DNA of 64,000 bases from Taxillus chinensis. Lineage: Eukaryota; Streptophyta; Magnoliopsida; Santalales; Loranthaceae. The position numbers and the translations under genes are program-made. Where the stretch lies: positions 58,081,865 to 58,145,864 of the forward strand of contig CM042090.1 of NCBI GenBank assembly GCA_023512835.1, given 5' to 3'. The notes under the pieces are model-generated. The model was not told the DNA's origin and did not search any database. It worked only from the letters and a program-made list of their open reading frames with translations. Numbering within the stretch: the first letter of the stretch is position 1; every line of letters starts with the position of its first letter. Positions 57,051 through 64,000 of this stretch are shown one piece after another.

Positions 57051-58605
57051 AGACCGAGTCCGTAAATGTCAGCGGGTGAAACAGTGAACCGCTTGACAGG
57101 CTGATGTCATTAGTCTTGATATCGATGCGCCTCCGAATTATAAGATGACGTGGAGGCGACATGACCAAATAAGGGTAACAGCTGTTCGCCTTCCGGAGAA
57201 GTGTGTGCATCCCGAGATATGCATTTAATGAATCATCATGATTCCTCCTCAAAAGCACGCGATATAAGAGAAGACATGGATTATCGCAATTTGGCAGTAT
57301 CTGGAGTCCGGAGGAATGAACCGACAATCATCCGGAATTAGCGATAGTCGTGTGACGAGTATTCAGATGAAAAGTAGACTGTTTCCGTAGTAACAAAGTG
57401 CAGTGAGAGAGAAATAGATTCCTTTGCTTGTCAAAAAGTCGAAGAGAAGAGAAGTACCACAACACTTCAAATCCAAGACGATGGACTAGATTTACCGATA
57501 AGGTTGCAAAGAGAATCTGAACCTGTAGCTTAAAACAAGATAAACTAAAAAATACAAAAGCTTAACAGGTAAGGATTAGTACGGATAAGAGAAAGTAGGC
57601 TGTGAAGAATGACATAACCCGAACTAATGAGAAACAGAACTTATGCATGACAAAGAATGTAATAGACATATACATACGAGAGAATGATCATATTACTGAA
57701 TCAGGGCATATGTCAGATAAAAATACACAAGTTCATATAGGTCAACATAGCGAAACCGTCCTGCTGAACGACGTAGCTGAGATTAGTTAAAAATCATATG
57801 ATTTGGCCAATTTAGGATTCATGAGTGAAAAACGAGGAAGTGAACACATGTCAAAAGTAAGCAGGTGATTAGCCGATTAAAATGTATGGTTGAAGAAGGA
57901 AAATACATCCAAGCATGCCACTATTGTGATTCAAAACAAGATGTCCAAATGATCCCAAGTAAAGGTTTAGAGGAGGGAGTTTCCGAGACATATTAGGGGG
58001 TCATTACTGATGTAATAGATGAAATTTAAGCTCCCCCGTAGATCATTTGATCCTCGCAGTGAAAAGCTCCCCCTCAAATAGACAGCCAGGAAAGAAGTCA
58101 TGAGACATATACTGGGGTATTACTCGAATAATATATTAAGCATTTTCTCCCCCGTAGATTGTGCAATCCTCTCGGTTGACCTTTCTGGTTTGTAGAAATT
58201 CAGCACTTGTCTATTTTATTAGAAAACTATACTTGAAGTGATCGGGATCGGATTGAGTATTCATCCACCAGGCATTCCGAGCTAACCCATTTCATTTCTT
58301 CAACTATACATGTTAATAGAGTAATCTAAATGAACATGCTTTTGTCATGTGGTGATCAGTGGAAATTAAGATCATGAAACCTGAAAGAGGTGAATCATAT
58401 AAACTTTAATCATGTCTGCTTAAGAGACTTCAGTCGGGAAACGCAAGCATCCTCCCAATATGAAGTTGATATTAATATCAGAAGCATGAGGACGTTAATC
58501 AGTAAGTATGATCAACATTAAAGTCAGTATGTATCTTCTACTTTCAATAAAAACACATTGCATGTTCTGATAATAAGTATACTGTTGGGTAATTTAAATG
58601 TGAAG
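57051..58605 (-). other. Element D pol-ORF3 spacer
   Basis: Non-coding. Carries TACTAAT (minus, 57581-57575), the duplicated polypurine block (57982-58172) and a 62-codon ORF on plus (57602-57790) matching the antisense ORFs in B and E. Confidence 0.8.
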
Positions 58606-60659
58606 CTATGGCAAGAAGTCAAGCATACCTAATCGGATGAGTAGTTCAGAGAATCTTGCATCAGGTAAGGGCTTTGTAAGTATGTCTGCCAATTGATCTT
58701 CAGTAGCAACATGTTCCAAGGAAATGTGATTTTTGAGAACATGGTCGCGTATGAAGTGATACCTGACCTCAATATGCTTCGTCTTAGGATGCATGACGAT
58801 TGTTGTTGCTGATAAGAATTGCACTAGTGTTGTCGCAGTAGAGAGTGGAATGGATGACATGTTGAAACCGTAGTCGCAAGTTGACTCGCATCCGGAGTAA
58901 CTGTCTGCAACGAACTTCCAAGCGTATGTATTCCTCCTCCGCCGTAGAGGTTGATACGGAATTCGTTTCATCGAACCATGAAATTAATCTATTTCCAAGA
59001 AACTGACACGTACCACTTGTGCTCTTCCTGTCGATGCGACATCCAGTGAAGTCGGCATCAGAGTATCCAGATAAGGTGAAGTTGGACTCCTTTGGGTACC
59101 AGAGTCCCAAATTCACCGTTCCCTTGAGGTACCTTAATATCCGTTTAACATGAAGCATATGTGACTCCTTGGGATTCGCCTGATATCGTGCACAGATGCA
59201 AGTTGCAAACATAATGTCTCGGCGACTTGCTGTAAGATACAGCAAGGATCCTATCATCCCTCTGTAGTCAGTCACATTTACTGATATGCCATCCACATTA
59301 GGATCTAACTTGGCATTGATAGGCATGGGAGTTTTGACGGGAGATGAACCTTCCAAAGGTTCATCTCCTTTGGCTACCAGTCTGGCTTTGGTCCGGATTA
59401 CTATTCCATCCGTATCAAGTTTGTTCCAGAACACCCATTTAACGCCAATGACTTGCTGAGACTTAGGCCTTGGTACTAAGGTCCACACATTATTTCTCTT
59501 AAATTGATTCTGCTCTTCTTGCATGGCTTCTATCCAATTCGAATCCTGAAGAGCTTCATCTACCACCTTTGGTTCTATTTGAGATAGAAAACACGAGTGA
59601 AGACTCATGTTGGAGGTGGCTGCTCTTGTTCTTACACCAACAGCAGGATCACCAATCACTTGATCTGACTGAGGGATGGTTTCGGGTCCATCTGTAATTC
59701 TGTGCATGTGATAGATGATCTTCAACAATTTGAAGCTCTGCCAGATTAGGTGGTTCAGGTGTATCTACTGGTTGAGCTTCGTCCGGACTAGATGTTTCCG
59801 TATTAGAAGGTATGGTAGAACTAGGTGGTTCTTCAACACTATTTCTTTCAGTGTTAACTAGTCCGGACGGACTTGAAGGTGCTCCGGAATTTTGGGTATC
59901 CGTAGGAGTATGTCCGGAGCTTAATGGTAGTCCGGAGTCCGAGTCATCTGTAGCATCATCCATATAATTTCTTTGTGCCTCGCTGATGCCACGTGGTTGG
60001 TCAGAATGTGTAACAGGAACATTCATAAACTTCGAATAATCGATGGTGCTGTCCATGACCTTTGCTGTTGTCACCATATGAAACGGATGGACCTCGTTTT
60101 TCATTAACTTCTATAAGCAGAGTCTGATCACCCGTCATATGTCCGGAGCATCCACTATCGAGGATCCACTTGCTTTGATTGATCTTTAACTTCAAGTGAT
60201 CCGGCATTGCATTCCAGAGATGCTCCTGAAAGACAACAGTTTACACTTTTGGTACCCAAACTTGTTTCGAGTGGTTAGAGAGAGCAGCAGTAATGTCAAC
60301 AGTTACAGATTTGATTTTGCTAGGACTTTTAGCTCTCCAAGTTGACTTTAACTTGTTAGTTTCAGCTGCCTCTTTTATTTGGGTTTTCTTGGGAGAGATA
60401 TTCCTTTGAAGACAGGGCCACATGAGATGGTCATGGCATACCATGAACATCTTCATGCGAGCTTTCCACTGGGAGAAAAGCTCAGGTGTGAATTTTGGCG
60501 GTTTTGTCAGAGTAAAACCAGAACTCCGTGGTTGAGCAGTGGAGGCAGTAGCAGGTTGAGGTGGGTCGACGTTTTCACTGTTGCTTCGATTTGGGATGGG
60601 CTCTTGTGCACCTCCGGAGTTAAGGCGAGTGTTGAATAAAGATACGTTTCTTCGGCCAT
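58606..60659 (-). pseudogene. Deleted gag-pol of element D
   Basis: The ATG at 60659 (MAEE) is frameshifted almost at once. Gag then runs GGAQEPIPNRSNSENVDPPQ to HDHLMWPCL and jumps to QRNISPKKTQIKEAAE, deleting most of gag. QVWVPKV is followed by TAA (60243-60241) and then PDHLKLKINQSKWILDSG, an intact protease DSG. After SVSYGDNSKG the sequence jumps into the region after the integrase (TIDYSKFMNVPVTHSDQP), so the integrase is gone. RT begins ([36 protein letters not shown]) but then jumps to [18 protein letters not shown], removing the catalytic core with YVDD. RNase H follows with frameshifts and ends near 58606. Confidence 0.9.
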
Positions 60660-60707
60660 TCTTAGAGAGCGAAAGAGTGGGATCTCTATTTAGAACAAAT
60701 AGAACTT

Positions 60708-60719
60708 GCTCTGATACCA
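60708..60719 (-). other. Primer-binding site, tRNA-iMet (element D)
   Basis: GCTCTGATACCA on plus is TGGTATCAGAGC on minus, 2 nt from the 5' LTR. Confidence 0.93.
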
Positions 60720-60721
60720 CT

Positions 60722-61880
60722 TGATGGTCCCTTGGAGCCTAGAGGGGGGGGGGGTGAATAGGCTCTTATCTAAACTCTTTTCCTCTCTTAAGACACAAAC
60801 ACTTATCCAGTTAAGTGATAGAATCACTGCGGAAGATAACCAGATAGTGGAAGTATTTTGTTTTATTATCAAAAGATAAATACAACAAAATAGAAGGAAG
60901 ACTCTCTTACACTCTATTGACAAAGGAATTCATACACTAGCCAAATTCTATCTTTTGAACTCTTGTGCATACACAGGGTTGATCTTCGCTCACATACACA
61001 CATTTACACACATGTACAAGTATGAATATTTATACAAACATTCCTAAGAGACAACCTTGGAACTTGTAGTTCCGGAATGCGTTCAGCACTAACTATTCCT
61101 CGGTAATCTCTCTGCCTTGACTGCTGCGGTTTATGGAGCTCAAGATCTTGGGTTTGAAGAGTATAAGTGCCTTTGTGAGTTCCCAAATATAATTGAGGTT
61201 GTGTCCACATATCCGGGTGATCCACGTGTAAGATTCTTCAGGTTCTCAATGAGTTTGTCTTACATCGGGACACCACGAGCTGATAACTTTAAATGCGGTA
61301 GTTTGAAGTAGCATCTTCTTGGTCCGGTGTAATTTTCCTTACTCCGTTGCTAATGAAGCTCGGAACCTTACTCCGTGTCAGTGGTTGCTTACTCCGTATC
61401 TATTAAGTACTAGAATCCTTAGTCCGTGTCAGTGCTTCCGTATTCCGCATGTAAGTTCCTTACTCCGTATGTAAGTTCCTTACTCCGTATGAGTGAGTGG
61501 CCCAGATTCCTTACTCCGCATCTAATTTCCTTACTCCGTGCGAATAAAGACTCGGGTCCTTATTCCGCATCAATACTTCCTTACTCCGTATCTATGAAAG
61601 ACTCGGATCCCTTACTCCGTGTCTTCTTTAGTTCGCTTGAGGGGAAGACTTAACCTTTTACTTCGTGCGACTTTGTAGACCAAGACTCTTACTCCGCATC
61701 AGTTTGACTTAGTCCATTTGAGGCATTAGGAACAAATTCCGTAATCTGTAGCTTTTAAGTTCTTAGTCCGCACGAATGTTCCTTATTCCGTATGTATTGG
61801 TGACTTAGTTATTTACCAAGTGTTTGACGACACTCACTCTTGTCCGGATCAGGATTATGTATCCTGTCCTTAGCTTTGCT
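60722..61880 (-). repeat. 5' LTR of element D, truncated
   Basis: Starts TGATGGTCCC on plus; TATA box TATAAATA on minus (61034-61027); minisatellite about 61320-61620. Homology stops at CTTAGCTTTGCT (61880), followed by CCCCCTGTTTC and the gypsy LTR, so about the last 120 bp are missing. A run of G at 60746-60754 is longer than in the other copies. Confidence 0.9.
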
Positions 61881-62413
61881 CCCCCTGTTTCTGTCACGCC
61901 CCGGATTTCCAACCCGAGGAAACCGGTACGTGACTCCCCATTCACCCACACGGAGGGCAATGGGGTTGGATTACTGGATGCCACACAAGCAAGTCTAACA
62001 ATTACAATAAATCAAATAAGCCACATCTTTATTTAATTCCAAAACATCAAAGGTTCACAAAACAACCAAGTCCCTGATTACAGTTCAATCCCTTAGTACA
62101 TTCCCCTCCCTGGGGTTACATAAATCATAAAAGTACATTACTGAAATGAACAATAAAGTGGAGAGGGTCTTCCACCTTGGTGTATCCACCTAACGCCTGT
62201 AAGTCCCCTGGAAAACAAACAAACACAGGTAGGAGGGGTGAGCAACCACAGCTCGGTAGGGATCATGTCTCCCCAACCCATCCCATGTTCCTAGCATCTA
62301 CATGCCATGTGTACAAGTGCGGTGTCGTGATACAATAATTTCAACAAACATAATAACAACCACATCAACAATTTACAATCTTCCACTGCCACACAAGCTA
62401 ACACTTTAACCAC

Positions 62414-62517
62414 AAGTGATTTAACCGCCTCTTCAGGCCAAGTTATTTAACCGCCTCTTCAGGCCAAGTGATTTAACCGCCTCTTCAGGCCAAGTGATTT
62501 AACCGCCTCTTCAGGCC
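62414..62517 (-). repeat. 26 bp minisatellite in the LTR, four copies
   Basis: Four near-perfect units AAGTGATTTAACCGCCTCTT/CAGGCC starting at 62414, 62440, 62466 and 62492. Confidence 0.9.
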
Positions 62518-62789
62518 AGATACCACGATCAAGCACACAACACACATGGTCACTCAAGCATACAACCAAACACTTGGTGTGCACCTGTTCACAAGCGCAC
62601 AAACCCAACCATTCAGGCCATAGAGCAAACATCCAGCATACATACATACACTAAACCACAAGTCCAGTCACACAGGCATATTACCAAACACGTAATGGGC
62701 ATATGCATACAGCTATATTCACACGCATTTCATCGAACACATAGCATGTAATCCACGAAATCACACCAACATGCCATTGAAGGCCAACA

Positions 62790-62817
62790 TTCATATAGGA
62801 GGTCACACCTATATGAA
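62790..62817 (-). other. Conserved LTR hairpin (copy 3)
   Basis: TTCATATAGG, loop AGGTCACA, CCTATATGAA: identical to copy 1. Confidence 0.75.
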
Positions 62818-62997
62818 TTTACATATAAATAATATAACGAGATATAACTCATATTCGCCCTAGGACCCTAGGACGGAGGAGGATTTAGGAAGAACAGAAC
62901 CCCTACCTTGAAAACGTCCTCCAGCTCTTGCTTCCACGCTAGACGTTGTCTTCCCCACGCACGACGCTCCGGCAGCAAGCCAGCAGCTCTCCTTCCT

Positions 62998-63000
<3 letters not shown>

Positions 63001-63068
<68 letters not shown>
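63001..63068 (-). repeat. (CT)n microsatellite in the LTR leader
   Basis: About 34 CT units, GA on the sense strand, shortly downstream of the TATA box. Much shorter runs occupy the same position at 1805-1827 and 11051-11069. Confidence 0.95.
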
Positions 63069-63070
<2 letters not shown>

Positions 63071-63116
63071 GTCGACGAAAAGAACCCTAACCCTAGAACA
63101 AGGAGTCTCCTCATCC

Positions 63117-63193
63117 TTATATAGACCTCCCATTATCAAAACGACGTAGTTTTGATTAAGTGAAACCCAGGATCAAAACGACGTAGTTTTGAT
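63117..63193 (-). promoter_or_regulatory. LTR promoter: TATA plus twin ACGT palindromes
   Basis: TATATAA on minus (63123-63117); near-palindromes at 63135-63156 and 63172-63193 with the same arms and ACGT core as in the other two LTRs. Confidence 0.7.
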
Positions 63194-63757
63194 TACACAA
63201 GCTACAACCTTTCCGCATCCATACACACCAAAATACTCACTATTCCAACCTGGTCCTTTGGAAAAAGATGATTAGAATAACAAAACCAAGGTAACCATGC
63301 AAAAATATGCCGCACGCCAATTTGAACGCCAATTCCCCAATTGGCGTGCAGCTCCAAATGCACTCAAACTTTACTCCAAGTCTCCTTGCATCTTGTAGAG
63401 GCCTGAGAAGCAAAAATATGCTTGCACGTGAAATGGGTGAATTCACGTGCAGCTCCAAATGCTCTGAAATTTCTGTGGTAGATAGAGGACCTCATTCTAA
63501 GAAACTTTTGTTCTTGCACGCCAATTGTTTGAGGCCATCTACTAGGTCAAAAGTGAGCTCCAAGATCAGCCAAAACAACTTAAAACCGCCTTGTAAACGC
63601 ATAGCATCTTCCTAGGGCATAAATGTACGCTATCGCTCGACACATGCACCTCTCAAAAGTCCCCTCTTGGGCTCATCTCTTACCTTAAACTTGTGTACCA
63701 ACATCCAAGGTGTTTGTGGTTAACTCCTTACACACGGGTTACACACGGGTCATTACA

Positions 63758-64000
63758 TCCTCTCCCCCTTAAGACTTTTCGTCCTCGAAAAGAAATGACA
63801 TACGAGGAAAACAAACACAAGCTACCCATTTGCCACACGGCGAGCTACAACACCCAAATGGGTCATACACCGCACATTGTACACAATAAGCACATAACAT
63901 AGTGTCACCACGAGTCCATAACCACATGCATCACAATCTATGGAAACACATCCACATGTCACAAATATCCATCACAAGCACATTTCATTAACACATTCAA
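63758..64000 (-). other. Polypurine tract and 3' untranslated interior of family G element
   Basis: Polypurine tract at 63758-63770, then interior sequence with no coding domain visible before the window ends. Confidence 0.7.

Larger units (their letters stand above)
41702..61880 (-). mobile_element. Copia element D (SIRE-like), deleted, hosting E
   Basis: Minus-strand element. Its 3' LTR is 41702-42426 plus 53807-54363, split by element E. The interior runs from the polypurine tract (54364) to the primer site (60719), and the 5' LTR is 60722 to about 61880, where it is truncated. GGAAA (41697-41701) precedes the LTR; the matching duplication at the other end is lost. Large deletions remove most of gag, the integrase, the RT core and the core of the ORF3 protease domain, so D is a deletion derivative. 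Confidence 0.9.
61892..63757 (-). repeat. 3' LTR of family G element
   Basis: TGTCACGCCCCGG to GGTCATTACA on plus (1866 bp). Same family as 703-2515 and 10366-12239. Contains a minisatellite, hairpin, CT microsatellite, TATA box and twin palindromes, described separately. Open frames over the CT run are low-complexity artefacts. Confidence 0.88.
61892..64000 (-). mobile_element. Gypsy-like element of family G, running off the window
   Basis: The LTR 61892-63757 is followed on the interior side by a polypurine tract (minus strand AAGGGGGAGAGGA, 63770-63758), so this is the 3' LTR of a minus-strand element whose interior continues past 64000. The 5 bp flank is GTTTC (61887-61891); its partner would be outside the window. 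The upstream minus sequence with TTCGAGGACGAAAAGTC is typical of the region before the polypurine tract in plant Ty3/gypsy elements. Confidence 0.75.

Noticed and set aside
62414..62517. CRISPR-like direct repeats
   Set aside because: Units are contiguous with no spacers; a minisatellite in a plant LTR.
62860..63149. ORFs with long Arg-Glu or Ser-Leu repeats
   Set aside because: Produced by the CT/GA microsatellite in the LTR leader.
61892..63757. Reading this LTR as the 5' LTR of a plus-strand element
   Set aside because: The interior side shows a polypurine tract, not a primer site, and the TATA box is on minus, so it is the 3' LTR of a minus-strand element.

Overview
The window is plant nuclear DNA, most likely from a eudicot (inference; the species cannot be told). 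It is nested transposable elements almost from end to end. Signs of this are Ty1/copia polyproteins with tRNA-iMet primer sites (TGGTATCAGAGC), Ty3/gypsy-type LTRs, a CACTA (En/Spm) DNA transposon with TNP2-like and TNPA-like genes, and clean target-site duplications (TSDs). I found no convincing host gene, tRNA, rRNA or CRISPR array. It reads like intergenic heterochromatin.

Layout. 46-3410: a gypsy-like LTR split by a solo LTR (703-2515, TSD CCCAA). 3433-12525: an old copia element A on the minus strand, broken by a 1.8 kb insert (6738-8542) and by a second solo LTR (10366-12239, TSD CTGAT) inside its reverse transcriptase. 12934-15105: another probable solo LTR. 15111-18948: non-coding sequence with two tandem arrays. 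18949-39529: copia element B on the plus strand. Part of its gag is inverted, and a 9.9 kb CACTA element (26816-36693, TSD GAT) sits in its 3' spacer. 39530-41701: a 5'-truncated copia fragment C fused in frame to B. 41702-61880: copia element D on the minus strand, with a complete LTR-to-LTR copia element E (42427-53806, plus, TSD GCATG) inserted in its 3' LTR. 61892-64000: the 3' LTR and start of the interior of a gypsy element on the minus strand, running off the window.

A, B, D and E belong to one SIRE/Maximus-like copia family (inference from the iMet primer site, long LTRs, long gag with coiled coil, and an extra 3' ORF). The most unusual thing here is that extra ORF (ORF3). It has an N-terminal domain resembling the plant-transposon Transposase_32 family, a Pro/Ala/Ser-rich linker with a short coiled coil, and, in the longest copy (E), a C-terminal domain that looks like a Ulp1/SENP (C48) cysteine protease. 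All four copies have a TATA box 112-121 bp upstream of the ORF3 ATG and a CT-rich leader, so ORF3 may have its own promoter. All copies are damaged by stops, frameshifts, deletions or lost catalytic residues, so none looks autonomous.

Order of events (inference): A, B and C are old; D inserted next to C; E inserted into D's LTR; CACTA inserted into B; the gypsy family inserted in several places, and two of its copies were reduced to solo LTRs.
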